A stretch of 64,000 nt of DNA, from assembly GCA_937883755.1 (NCBI GenBank), contig CAKZYA010000013.1, positions 59,092-123,091 on the forward strand, given 5' to 3'. Shown here piece after piece: positions 17,857-26,358 of the stretch (position 1 is its first letter; each line of letters starts with the position of its first letter). The DNA comes from an uncultured Flammeovirgaceae bacterium (lineage in GTDB: Bacteria > Bacteroidota > Bacteroidia > Cytophagales > Cyclobacteriaceae). The notes under the pieces are model-generated. The model searched no databases, was not told where the DNA came from, and was given only the letters and a program-made list of their open reading frames with translations. Both the position numbers and the translations under genes were made by a program.

Positions 17857-18324
17857 TTAATCGCCTAATTGGATGTGCCGATTGAGGCTTTCTTCCAAAG
17901 AAATGAGCGTTTCAGTGCGGACGATTCCTTCAATTCGCTGAATCTTATCGTGCAATACTTCGCGTAGGTGCTTAGTATCACGGCAATGAATTTTAATAAA
18001 AATACTGTAGTTCCCCGTAGTGTAATGAATCTTAACTACTTCGGGCACTTTCTTTAACTCTTCTACCACACTATTATATAGTGAACTTTTTTCTAGATAG
18101 ATTCCCAAAAATGCAGTGATATCGTAGCCTAGCTTTGAGTAGTCCATATTAAGGGTAGTACCCTGTACAATTCCCATCTCTTCCATCTTTCTCATTCGAA
18201 CATGTACTGTACCACCCGATACATAAACTTTCTTGGCAATTTCTGTATATGGGATTTTAGCATCTTCCGATAGTAAGGCGAGGATTTTTAGGTCAACGTT
18301 ATCAATTTCTAAATTTTTGCTCAT
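17857..18324 (-). CDS. Lrp/AsnC-family transcription regulator
   Basis: 155 residues: N-terminal helix-turn-helix (DLKILALLSEDAKIPYTEIAKK, with VSGGTVHVRMRKMEEMGIV as recognition helix and wing), then the RAM ligand-binding domain (FLGIYLEKSSLYNSVVEELK, YSIFIKIHCRDTKHLREVL). Such proteins sense amino acids or similar ligands as dimers and octamers and often control themselves and neighbours. It lies just upstream of sufB, same strand, and could control suf, the divergent RNA gene or fadD. The ligand is unknown. Confidence 0.9.
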   Translation of the reverse strand: MSKNLEIDNVDLKILALLSEDAKIPYTEIAKKVYVSGGTVHVRMRKMEEMGIVQGTTLNMDYSKLGYDITAFLGIYLEKSSLYNSVVEELKKVPEVVKIHYTTGNYSIFIKIHCRDTKHLREVLHDKIQRIEGIVRTETLISLEESLNRHIQLGD

Positions 18325-18363
18325 TTTGGTGCTGCAAATTGGGTTTGATCTAATAATTTTGAC

Positions 18364-18388
18364 GTTAAATTACGACGTATATAAATTT
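18364..18388. promoter_or_regulatory. Conserved motif copy 1, upstream of the Lrp gene
   Basis: Reads GTTAAATTACGACG then TATATAAATTT. A near copy occurs at 18700-18721 ahead of fadD. Two long similar AT-rich motifs either side of one intergenic region suggest a shared regulator, possibly the Lrp-type protein. Confidence 0.4.
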
Positions 18389-18392
18389 TTAC

Positions 18393-18400
18393 CAAATTTA
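18393..18400 (-). promoter_or_regulatory. Possible -7 element of the Lrp gene
   Basis: On the minus strand this reads TAAATTTG, matching TAnnTTTG, 69 bases before the Lrp ATG. No convincing TTG is placed at -33, so the call is tentative. Confidence 0.35.
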
Positions 18401-18431
18401 TTAAATATTTTTTAAGTTATTGAAGAACTTC

Positions 18432-18444
18432 TTAACTTTACGTC
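18432..18444. promoter_or_regulatory. Partial motif copy, just upstream of the tRNA-like RNA
   Basis: TTAACTTTACGTC shares TTAAnTTTACG with the copies at 18364 and 18700. It is followed by the inverted repeat AGCTAAA-GTGA-TTTAGCT (about 18454-18471), which may be a second protein-binding site or leader hairpin before the RNA gene. Confidence 0.3.
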
Positions 18445-18478
18445 AGTCAATTAAAGCTAAAGTGATTTAGCTTAACAC

Positions 18479-18591
18479 TGTAGGGTGATGAAATTGGCAG
18501 CCATGCCCTCCCGTCTCGAGGGTGGAGACAACGGAATAAACTAGCTTAGCTAGCTAACCGCTCCGTGGAGGTTCGACTCCTTCCCCTACAG
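18479..18591 (+). ncRNA. Anomalous tRNA-like RNA (class II, leucine-like body)
   Basis: TGTAGGG (18479-18485) pairs perfectly with CCCTACA (18584-18590), with G as discriminator. The T arm is GGAGG-TTCGACT-CCTTC (18567-18583). The D arm ATG/CAT encloses AAATTGGCAGC, a leucine-tRNA-type loop with the GG pair. But CCCTC/GAGGG (18506-18510, 18518-18522) closes the loop CCGTCTC, which lacks U33 and a purine at 37 and would read GUC. The variable region is about 44 bases, with possible stems GGAG/CTCC, CGG/CCG and CTAGC/GCTAG; GTCTC of the loop can also pair with GAGAC at 18525-18529. It is about 25-30 nt longer than a normal leucine tRNA. CCA is not encoded. It may be a specialised tRNA-like RNA or a decayed tRNA. 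Confidence 0.72.
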
Positions 18592-18622
18592 CTTTTTATT
18601 TTTGGGTTAATGTTGTTTCTGG

Positions 18623-18657
18623 AAAAGGTTATGAATATTCATGACCTTTTTTTATTT
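18623..18657 (+). terminator. Terminator of the tRNA-like gene
   Basis: AAAAGGT-(T)-ATGAAT pairs with ATTCAT-(G)-ACCTTTT and continues into a T run on the plus strand. It lies about 32 bases after the tRNA-like RNA and supports it as a separate transcription unit. Confidence 0.75.
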
Positions 18658-18699
18658 CCCTTCCTTTCTTACTCTGTCTTCCATTTTGCTTAAAGATTT

Positions 18700-18721
18700 G
18701 TTAATTTACGACGATAAATTT
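18700..18721. promoter_or_regulatory. Conserved motif copy 2, upstream of fadD
   Basis: GTTAATTTACGACG then ATAAATTT matches the copy at 18364 apart from one substitution and a 3-base gap. It sits 41 bases before the fadD ATG, overlapping the likely promoter region. Confidence 0.4.
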
Positions 18722-18761
18722 CGTTAAAATTAATAAATAAATACAAACTTGCCTCTTAAAT

Positions 18762-20453
18762 ATGGAAGCGCAAATATCTCCCTGGTTTCAGCATTACCCT
18801 GAAGGAATACCTCAAGAAATAAATCCTAAGCAATACGAATCACTAGTAGATTTGGTGGAAACCTGCATTGAAGAGTACGGCTCGCGTACTGCTTTTGAGT
18901 GTATGGGGGCTGCTATCACATTCAACGAGCTTGATCAACTTTCTAAACATTTTGCAGCCTTCCTCCAGCAAGATTTGAAACTGAAGAAGGGCGACCGGAT
19001 TGCTATCCAGATGCCTAACCTGCTCCAATACCCTATTGCTATGCTCGGCGCACTCCGAGCAGGTTTAATTGTGGTGAATACGAATCCGCTGTATACTGCC
19101 CGGGAAATGAAGCATCAGTTTAATGATGCAGGCGTAGAGGCCGTAGTTATCCTAGCAAACTTTGCCTACAATCTGGAAAAAATCCTCCCTGAGACTTCTA
19201 TTAAACATGTTATTATTACTGAGATCGGGGATCAATTAGGTGGATTAAAGAAAGTTCTAGTAAACGCCGTAGTGAAGTACGTAAAAAAGATGGTTCCTAA
19301 GTATAGTTTACCTAATACCATTGCTTTTAATGATACCTTAAAAAGTGGTAAGAAAAGTTCGTTTACTCGAGTGGGTCTTGCTGGGAAAGATACCGCTTTT
19401 TTACAGTACACTGGAGGTACTACTGGAGTTTCTAAAGGAGCAGTACTGACCCACGCCAATCTGGTAGCCAACATGGAGCAGATTTCGGCTTGGATGTCAG
19501 TCGGGCTAAGCAAAGCCGAAGAAACAATGATTACAGCATTACCGCTTTATCATATCTATGCTCTTACTGTGAATTGCTTCTCTATGATGAAGATTGGGGC
19601 GAAAAATGTGTTGATTACTAATCCAAGAGATATGAAAGGGTTTATTAAAGAGCTTAAAAAGCACCCTTTCACGGTTGTTACCGGAGTGAATACTCTCTAT
19701 AATGGTATGCTCAATCATCCTGATTTTGATTCAGTGGACTTTTCTCATTTGAAAGTAACTAGTGCTGGTGGTATGGCTGTACAGAAGGCGATAGCCGAAC
19801 GCTGGCAAGCAAAAACCGGAATACCCATTGCCGAGGGATACGGTCTTACAGAAACGTCTCCTGTACTCACCTCAAATATACCCATGGTCGGTCGAGAACG
19901 CATTGGTACTATTGGTATCCCTCTTCCTAGTACCCAGCTTATTATTGCAAACGATAACGAAGAGGAAGTTCCTATTGGAGAACCAGGAGAGATTTATGCA
20001 AAAGGCCCACAAGTGATGGATGGCTACTGGAATCGTCCGAATGAAACCAAAGAGGTATTTACTCAAGACGGCTGGTTTAAAACTGGTGATATTGGAGTGA
20101 TGGACCAAGATGGCTTCATTAGAATCGTAGATCGAAAAAAAGAGATGATTAATGTCTCAGGATTTAATGTATATCCTAATGAAATAGAAGATGTGGTCTC
20201 TGGTCATGATAAAGTTTTGGAAGTAGGAGCTATTGGTGTGCCTGATGACCGATCTACTGAAGTAGTAAAAATATGTGTCGTTAAGAAAGACGAATCTTTG
20301 ACCGAAGAAGAACTAAAAGCGTATTGTAAAGAAAACATGACGGCCTACAAAGTCCCTCGCTACGTTGAATTTCGGAGCGAATTACCTAAGTCTAATGTCG
20401 GGAAAATTCTTCGTAGATTACTCAAAGAGGAAAACATGCCAACCGAGGGATAG
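18762..20453 (+). CDS. fadD: Long-chain fatty acid-CoA ligase
   Basis: 563 residues. An AMP-forming acyl-CoA synthetase that activates fatty acids with ATP and CoA, feeding beta-oxidation or lipid synthesis. The ATP-binding motif YTGGTTGVSKGA, the adenylate motif GYGLTETSPV, WFKTGDIGVMDQDGFI and the C-terminal catalytic-lysine region PKSNVGKILRRLL are all present in family order. Length and VSGFNVYPNEIED favour long-chain FadD over acetyl-CoA synthetase. It stands alone, convergent with the OmpA gene. Confidence 0.9.
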   Translation: MEAQISPWFQHYPEGIPQEINPKQYESLVDLVETCIEEYGSRTAFECMGAAITFNELDQLSKHFAAFLQQDLKLKKGDRIAIQMPNLLQYPIAMLGALRAGLIVVNTNPLYTAREMKHQFNDAGVEAVVILANFAYNLEKILPETSIKHVIITEIGDQLGGLKKVLVNAVVKYVKKMVPKYSLPNTIAFNDTLKSGKKSSFTRVGLAGKDTAFLQYTGGTTGVSKGAVLTHANLVANMEQISAWMSVGLSKAEETMITALPLYHIYALTVNCFSMMKIGAKNVLITNPRDMKGFIKELKKHPFTVVTGVNTLYNGMLNHPDFDSVDFSHLKVTSAGGMAVQKAIAERWQAKTGIPIAEGYGLTETSPVLTSNIPMVGRERIGTIGIPLPSTQLIIANDNEEEVPIGEPGEIYAKGPQVMDGYWNRPNETKEVFTQDGWFKTGDIGVMDQDGFIRIVDRKKEMINVSGFNVYPNEIEDVVSGHDKVLEVGAIGVPDDRSTEVVKICVVKKDESLTEEELKAYCKENMTAYKVPRYVEFRSELPKSNVGKILRRLLKEENMPTEG

Positions 20454-20507
20454 CATACGCTGGATAGTTCACCCAATAGACCAAGGCGACCAATAGTATT
20501 TTCGTTT

Positions 20508-20527
20508 AGGCTCTGGGTGAGCCTTTT
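20508..20527 (+). terminator. Possible fadD terminator
   Basis: AGGCTC-TGGGT-GAGCCT followed by a short TTT lies between the convergent fadD and OmpA-family genes. The U tract is weak. Confidence 0.4.
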
Positions 20528-20552
20528 GGATGCTGGTAGAATCTTCGTATGC

Positions 20553-21998
20553 TTACTGCCCAAACCCAATAACTACCCGTCGGTTGCGCTGACGTCCATC
20601 TGGGCTATTATTATTGGTAATAGGCTGGGTAGAACCTTTACCATATGTAATAATTTTTCTCTCCGCTACGCCTTGGCTCATCAGAAATTTCTTGACTGAT
20701 TGTGCTCGCTCAATTGATAACTTCAGATTGTAGTCTTTACCTCCTGAGTCATCAGCGTGCCCTACTATTTCTGCGTAAAGATTCGGATTTTCCTGCAATA
20801 GGCTCACTGATTCTTTTAGATCAGAATACGCCGATGGCAAGAGCTCACTGGAATTAAGATTAAAGTAAACCGTATTTTCTTCAAATGTTATTTCTGGTTC
20901 ATCGTTTCCCGATTCATTTACCTCTCCCGCTTCACCATTATTTATTTTTTTAAATTCATCTAGTAGTGCCTGAGTTTCTTCTAGTAAAGCCTGAGTCTCC
21001 TCATCTATCTCTAAATCTGAGTTGCGCTGCTCTGGTATAAACCCGGTGCCAGCACCACCTCCTACAACCCGGCTAGCTAATTGCTCCTCCCGTTCTTCAC
21101 GAGTGATAATTCGAGCCTGATAAATATCTGTTGAACGTCCGTAACGGTTACTTACAAAAAATACTTGCCTATTTTCGGTAACTGATAAGTAAGCATCAAA
21201 ACCGGAGGAGTTTATGCCATCCCCTAAATTCTCAGGCTTACTCCAATTTACCCAGGAAGTATCTTGACGATAACTCACAAAGATATCCGTGTTACCATAG
21301 CCTGGATGCCCATTGCTAGCAAAGAAGAGGGTTTTCTTATCTCTCGATAAAAATGGGGAAATTTCGTAGCCTTCTGTATTTATCGTTTCGCCCAAATGAA
21401 CTAACTCACTCCACTGCCCCGTCTGGAGATTTTTTTCAGTAACGTACAAGTCTTCCATTCCTTTGGAAGATTCTTTTTGAACAGAGACTATAGCTACATC
21501 CTCGGTGGGAACAACATAAACGCCATAAAAATTACCGATTTTTTCCTCTAAACCTGGAATATCAATATCATTGGGTTCGCGCCAATCTTGCCCAATACCA
21601 AAACTGAAAGCCATTCCTGGAAATTCCTTTGTCTCAGACTGGTAGGAATTGAGTAAGTATAGAGTATTTCCAGTCTGACTAACCCCCACTACTGCGTTAT
21701 TATTACGATTGTTCAACCCCTCTAAGTTGTTAAGAGGTTCTGCCCACTCACCAGTAGGTTGCTGCTTGGTATACCAAATGTCTTGACCCGACCGTACTCC
21801 GCCAACATTCTGAGCATGTAATGACCGAACGAAATACAGCGTACTATCCGATGGGGAATAAATGGGATAGCTTTCTTCCGCTTTGCTATTAATTGTATCG
21901 TTCAGCACAACCGGATCTGAGAAGTATACCGACTGTCCCCAAACCACTTGAGTCGTTATAAGTAGAATAAACTCACAATATATTGTAATTCGCTTCAT
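20553..21998 (-). CDS. OmpA-family protein with PD40 repeats (T9SS PorE-like)
   Basis: 481 residues: signal peptide, then about 280 residues of WD40-like PD40 beta-propeller repeats (SYPIYSPSDSTLYFVRS, SRDKKTLFFASNGHPGYGNTD), a flexible acidic linker (residues around 320-365), and a C-terminal OmpA domain with VGHADDSGGKDYNLKLS, SIERAQSVKKFL and RQRNRRV, the peptidoglycan-binding residues. The protein probably ties an outer membrane assembly to peptidoglycan. It is the last of four genes with PorP/SprF and two T9SS adhesins, so it likely anchors or supports that secretion unit. Confidence 0.85.
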   Translation of the reverse strand: MKRITIYCEFILLITTQVVWGQSVYFSDPVVLNDTINSKAEESYPIYSPSDSTLYFVRSLHAQNVGGVRSGQDIWYTKQQPTGEWAEPLNNLEGLNNRNNNAVVGVSQTGNTLYLLNSYQSETKEFPGMAFSFGIGQDWREPNDIDIPGLEEKIGNFYGVYVVPTEDVAIVSVQKESSKGMEDLYVTEKNLQTGQWSELVHLGETINTEGYEISPFLSRDKKTLFFASNGHPGYGNTDIFVSYRQDTSWVNWSKPENLGDGINSSGFDAYLSVTENRQVFFVSNRYGRSTDIYQARIITREEREEQLASRVVGGGAGTGFIPEQRNSDLEIDEETQALLEETQALLDEFKKINNGEAGEVNESGNDEPEITFEENTVYFNLNSSELLPSAYSDLKESVSLLQENPNLYAEIVGHADDSGGKDYNLKLSIERAQSVKKFLMSQGVAERKIITYGKGSTQPITNNNSPDGRQRNRRVVIGFGQ

Positions 21999-22015
21999 AA
22001 ATTACTCAAATTATT

Positions 22016-23050
22016 TTACCAGAGGTAAGGAGCTACCTGGCGAGGATTAAACAATACCAACCCCAACGTAACTTCATGCATACCTGCTTGCAAATTATTG
22101 ATCCCACTAAACCCGTAATCGTAAGAGTAGCTGACATTAAAAGTATTATTAATGTAAATACCTGCCATTCCAGCCATCGTATTTGTATTCCGGTACGATA
22201 CTCCCGCCCAAAATATATCTCGTAACTTCACTCGGGCACCCACATCGTAGGTAACCGGATTCACACCGTCGTAACTAACGTAGACGCCCGGAGTAAGTAG
22301 TAGAGCACTTGACAAATTTAACCGAAGACCCAACATACCAAAATGAGTAAGCTGTTGCTGAGCAATAATGTCACTATCGCTGTAGAGATTATTCTGAAAA
22401 ATTCGGGCAGCAGAGTACCCTACGTAAAACAAATCACTATACAGAAATACTCCTGCATTAAGATCAAAATTAGTCGTTTGCCCTTGTTGATTCTGGTAAG
22501 CCAAGTAAGTAGGGTCATTCGGCTCAATTACCGAAACGCCCGATACATCAATCTGAAGATTAGTAACCCCAGCTGATACACCCAAGGCTAGCCGTAAGCG
22601 ATTACTTAGCGATAGATGAGATGCATACGATGCAAAACCAGAAGTTTGAGCAAATATTCCTTGTCTATCGCTCGTAATGTACCCACCCAAACCATGCTTC
22701 ACGGATTTGCTTCCATACTGAGTATCGCTATCGAACTGGTTATACAATGACGGATTACTGATACGTAGTGAATTATTGAGAATACTGGTCGACTCGGAGT
22801 TAAACCGTAGCGGGGCATGGGCACTTACATAATAGGTTTCGGGAGACCCGTCTAATCCCGACCACTGTTGCCGATAGCCGACTTTCACATCCATAAACCC
22901 CTCAATACCGGTAGTAGCCGGATTGATCACCATTGGATTTTGAAAGTATTGTGTTAATCGAAAGAGCTGCTGGGCCGAAGCAGAACTAGTACAAAGCACT
23001 AGTCCGGCAATAGCAATCAGACAAACTATAGGGTAAATTTTCTTTATCAT
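22016..23050 (-). CDS. PorP/SprF-family type IX secretion outer membrane protein
   Basis: 344 residues, signal peptide ending ASAQQ, then the family opening LTQYFQNPMVINPATTG, VGYRQQWSGLDGSPETYYVSA and repeated amphipathic strands of a 14-stranded outer membrane barrel. PorP/SprF proteins are needed for export or anchoring of T9SS substrates with type B C-terminal domains, and are usually encoded beside such a substrate, as with sprB and sprF. Here it starts inside the end of the upstream adhesin (4-base overlap), matching that pairing. Confidence 0.9.
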   Translation of the reverse strand: MIKKIYPIVCLIAIAGLVLCTSSASAQQLFRLTQYFQNPMVINPATTGIEGFMDVKVGYRQQWSGLDGSPETYYVSAHAPLRFNSESTSILNNSLRISNPSLYNQFDSDTQYGSKSVKHGLGGYITSDRQGIFAQTSGFASYASHLSLSNRLRLALGVSAGVTNLQIDVSGVSVIEPNDPTYLAYQNQQGQTTNFDLNAGVFLYSDLFYVGYSAARIFQNNLYSDSDIIAQQQLTHFGMLGLRLNLSSALLLTPGVYVSYDGVNPVTYDVGARVKLRDIFWAGVSYRNTNTMAGMAGIYINNTFNVSYSYDYGFSGINNLQAGMHEVTLGLVLFNPRQVAPYLW

Positions 23051-26000
23051 CGTAACAAAGTTACAGTTCCAGTATATTCATGTAATTCCCGAGGTACCAC
23101 TATAGTATAATAGTAACTTCCTGCAGGAAGCTCTCGCCCCCGGTACGTTCCATCCCAATTATTTTGGTAACTAGAACTTTCAAAAATGCTGTTTCCAAAA
23201 CGATCGTATATCGCGACTTGCACCGATGAAAATATTCCAGCATTAGGCAATTCCCAGTAATCGTTTATGCCATCGCCATTAGGAGTAAAAGCAGAGGGAA
23301 TCTCCAAAGGTATATCTGAGCAATCAATGGCTTGTACCACAACTGAATCTTGAATGCTATCTAGTCCTTCACTACTAGTAATTCGCACAATATATTGAAT
23401 TGTTTCTACTGGGCTTACTGCCACTATCGATTCATCTTGGCCCGACTGAATCTGGCAATTCTCCTGGTCACAAGACCAGCTAAACGTGTAGGGTGACTCG
23501 CCCGATAAGACTTCTACTGTCAGTTCTTTAACCTCACCGGGGCAAATTTCTATTGTATCTGAAAGAGCAATACTCAGTGCGGGAACTACCGTTAAAGAAA
23601 CCACCGCACTATCATCGGCGAGTTCGGCTCCATCAAAAGCATTCCAAGCCCATTGGTCTTCGCCCAAATAATCAGGATTAGGTCGATACAGTAGCTGTTC
23701 AATATTCTCTGTACTTAAAAAGAAACCATCGGGCGATTCATTAATATCATTTTGAGTAACTGTGTCGTTGGCTACTGTTAGCACACCCTGAACAGGCAGA
23801 GAAATAATCCGCAAACTGCTAAACTGATCTGGATTAGGGGAGTTATCAGAGTCAGAGTAATTGACCAAAAAATCATCAAGTGTGAAACCCCTCGCTCCGT
23901 TTTGTGCTACTTTTTTGCTGAAACTGCTAATGACAGGTGCTTCATTCTCTATTATCTGAATCGCTCTAGATAATTGATTACTGGGTGTTTCACCATTGAA
24001 CGCCTGAATTGTTAACTGACGATTTCCCTGGACAGCGGTTGCACTAGACTGATAGCGTAGCGAGCGGGCAATGGCCTGATAAACTTCTAGCGAATTTTTT
24101 CCATTTATTTCTAACTGTCCAGTTGCTTCATTCCAAGATGATACCATACCCTTGGGCAAAGAGACCAGAATACTATCCAAGTTAGCGTCATAGCCAGCCG
24201 TGAAGAAGACTAGCATTCGAGTAAGACTGTCACTGTCAATATCTGAAATCTCTAACGAGGCATAGAGTGGTACTGCTTCACTTGCTGACACATAACTCAG
24301 CAGTTCTGGCTCAGCAGTTGTTAGCAATGTGCTATCATCAACTGGTATAACTAGCAGGGTACGAGAAACCAGGTTACTAAGACTATCATTTTCATCAATT
24401 ACTTGATATTCAAATGTTAGTGAGTCAGTCTGAGGATTATCGCTTAAGTTCTGATATGCGATAGAACGTAAGATTGACTGGTACTGCCCCAGGCTTCCTT
24501 CCCCAGTAAATTCCAGCCGATTCTCATTCAACACCGCCGTGACTCCACCAGTGAGGTTATACGTTAGTTGATCTTCACTTTCGCTCAGCTCCTCCAGCAC
24601 AGTAACCGTAGCGAATGTGATGACAGTAGCTCCATCAGGATCAGTAAGTAGCAGTTCATTAGTGATCGGTAGGGGTGGACTATTCTCAACGTACCGAAGT
24701 GTATCTGATTCAATATTTGACAACACTACCGGATCATCAATTGGAACGATAGTAATTACCAATACACCGTTTCCTTGGTCAGTCGGAGATGATACAGATA
24801 TACCCAAGCGATCATTTCCCACTACATCAGCCGCGGGACTATACTGCAAACCGCTTAATGCAAAGCGAACAGCTTGGGCTGAACCAGAAAATGATAGTTC
24901 ATTACTGCCTTCAGTAGTTATATTGACAAACGGTTGAATAATTGGAACAATACTCAGTTGACCAGTTTCCACCGATAAAGTTACTGTCAATAAGGTAGAT
25001 GCTGATGCTTGTGATAAAATGGGGGGCAAAGTGGTTGTCCTATCTTCATCGACCACAGCGTCTTCAGGAATTTGTAACGAAAAAGGTACAGGTGCTTCAT
25101 TTATCGAGATAGAAACGATTGAATTATTAGCAGGCGGATTAATGCCATCATCGGTACTCCACTCAAACTGATCCAAACCCAGATAATCTTGATTTGGAAC
25201 GTAGGTCAGTTTATTTATATCTTCTCTCCTAACGACTCCTCTATCTCTTGTTAAGTACTCGGCATCAATTTCTACTCCATCTAATGATAAAAACCCATGC
25301 TCTGGCAGAGATAGGATAACAACCGAGTCAAATTCAACCTGTTCAGGGTCGGTGTAGGCGAGTTCGAATTGCTGACTCTCAAAGCTTAGGGTTTGGTTCT
25401 CAGTAATATTTACTGATATGTCTTGGGTACTAGATGGTACATTATTGGGAGCAGTTCGGCTTAACACATAAACATACTGACTGAATTGATTACTAACTTC
25501 ACCATCTTCATCTGTCACCTGCATTACTACTTCTCTATTTCCTTTAAACCCTTGAGCAGTAAATAGATTCTGAATACTAATAGAACGAAGTGCTGCTTGA
25601 TAGTTTTCTTTGGTATCACGCCCCGTTAAAACCAACTGTCGATTGCTTCCCTCAACCCGCTGTATTAATATATTATCATTGTTATTATCAGTAAATACTA
25701 ATTGATCGAATTGATCAAAGCGTCCTCTGGTTATATTTACTGAAGCGCCTGTTAGAAAAGCATCATCAGCATCTAGCACTTCTAAATCTGAAGTGATCGG
25801 TACACCACTCACCAGGCTATTAACTACTACTGGTACGTTCGATGGACTGCGCAAACGAGGTGGATCGTTTACATTTTGAACGGTAGCATTACGAGAAACC
25901 GTATTGCTCGCCTCATTATTCTGATTATAGACAGCAAAGGAGATTGTTCTTTGATTGCTTTGAGGATTGTCCGTATTCTTATTTCGATAAAATACTGAGC

Positions 26001-26358
26001 GTAAAGCTGTCTGTATTTCACTACTCTCAGCAGTTGATCCAGCTGGGAAGCTTAGTAGTAGTAATTGTCCTGTCTCGTTGTTAAATACTGGATGAATTCC
26101 TGATTCACCCTGATAAATTAATGTGTCTTCTGCAGCGTTATAACCATTACTAACTGTGACAGTAGCATAGCTGATAAGTGAATTTCCCGCAACAGACAAA
26201 TTATTTGTTATTTGGACTGCGTCGCCTCCTTCAGTGTAGTTTACTGGACTGTTCTCCACTCCAGATAGGCTCTGCCCCTGAACCTGACTGCAAATCACAG
26301 AGGCTGTGATGCTTGCCAGTAGACACCAACAGATATGTACGAAAAAACACTTCTGCAT
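23047..26358 (-). CDS. T9SS-exported cell-surface protein with cadherin/CSPG-like repeats
   Basis: 1103 residues. Signal peptide MQKCFFVHICWCLLAS; then repeats of the cadherin-like/CSPG type that recur every 100-120 residues (LSNIESDTLRYVENSPPLPI, LYQAIARSLRYQ-like SLRYQ/SIAYQ blocks). Next comes a PKD-like block (CPGEVKELTVEV, PYTFSWSCDQENC). The C-terminus carries the gliding-motility/CHU_C type B sorting domain: IPSAFTPNGDGINDYWEL, VAIYDRFGNSIFESS, NWDGTYRGRELPAGSYYY. Likely secreted through T9SS and held at the surface. It overlaps the larger adhesin by one base (TAATG) and porP by four. Confidence 0.9.
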   Translation of the reverse strand: MQKCFFVHICWCLLASITASVICSQVQGQSLSGVENSPVNYTEGGDAVQITNNLSVAGNSLISYATVTVSNGYNAAEDTLIYQGESGIHPVFNNETGQLLLLSFPAGSTAESSEIQTALRSVFYRNKNTDNPQSNQRTISFAVYNQNNEASNTVSRNATVQNVNDPPRLRSPSNVPVVVNSLVSGVPITSDLEVLDADDAFLTGASVNITRGRFDQFDQLVFTDNNNDNILIQRVEGSNRQLVLTGRDTKENYQAALRSISIQNLFTAQGFKGNREVVMQVTDEDGEVSNQFSQYVYVLSRTAPNNVPSSTQDISVNITENQTLSFESQQFELAYTDPEQVEFDSVVILSLPEHGFLSLDGVEIDAEYLTRDRGVVRREDINKLTYVPNQDYLGLDQFEWSTDDGINPPANNSIVSISINEAPVPFSLQIPEDAVVDEDRTTTLPPILSQASASTLLTVTLSVETGQLSIVPIIQPFVNITTEGSNELSFSGSAQAVRFALSGLQYSPAADVVGNDRLGISVSSPTDQGNGVLVITIVPIDDPVVLSNIESDTLRYVENSPPLPITNELLLTDPDGATVITFATVTVLEELSESEDQLTYNLTGGVTAVLNENRLEFTGEGSLGQYQSILRSIAYQNLSDNPQTDSLTFEYQVIDENDSLSNLVSRTLLVIPVDDSTLLTTAEPELLSYVSASEAVPLYASLEISDIDSDSLTRMLVFFTAGYDANLDSILVSLPKGMVSSWNEATGQLEINGKNSLEVYQAIARSLRYQSSATAVQGNRQLTIQAFNGETPSNQLSRAIQIIENEAPVISSFSKKVAQNGARGFTLDDFLVNYSDSDNSPNPDQFSSLRIISLPVQGVLTVANDTVTQNDINESPDGFFLSTENIEQLLYRPNPDYLGEDQWAWNAFDGAELADDSAVVSLTVVPALSIALSDTIEICPGEVKELTVEVLSGESPYTFSWSCDQENCQIQSGQDESIVAVSPVETIQYIVRITSSEGLDSIQDSVVVQAIDCSDIPLEIPSAFTPNGDGINDYWELPNAGIFSSVQVAIYDRFGNSIFESSSYQNNWDGTYRGRELPAGSYYYTIVVPRELHEYTGTVTLLR

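Noticed and set aside
18479..18591. Selenocysteine tRNA, tmRNA or intron-containing tRNA
   Set aside because: The acceptor is 7 bp and the D stem 3 bp, unlike tRNA-Sec. The length is far below tmRNA and no tag frame exists. The extra bases are too few for a group I intron and follow an already closed anticodon stem.
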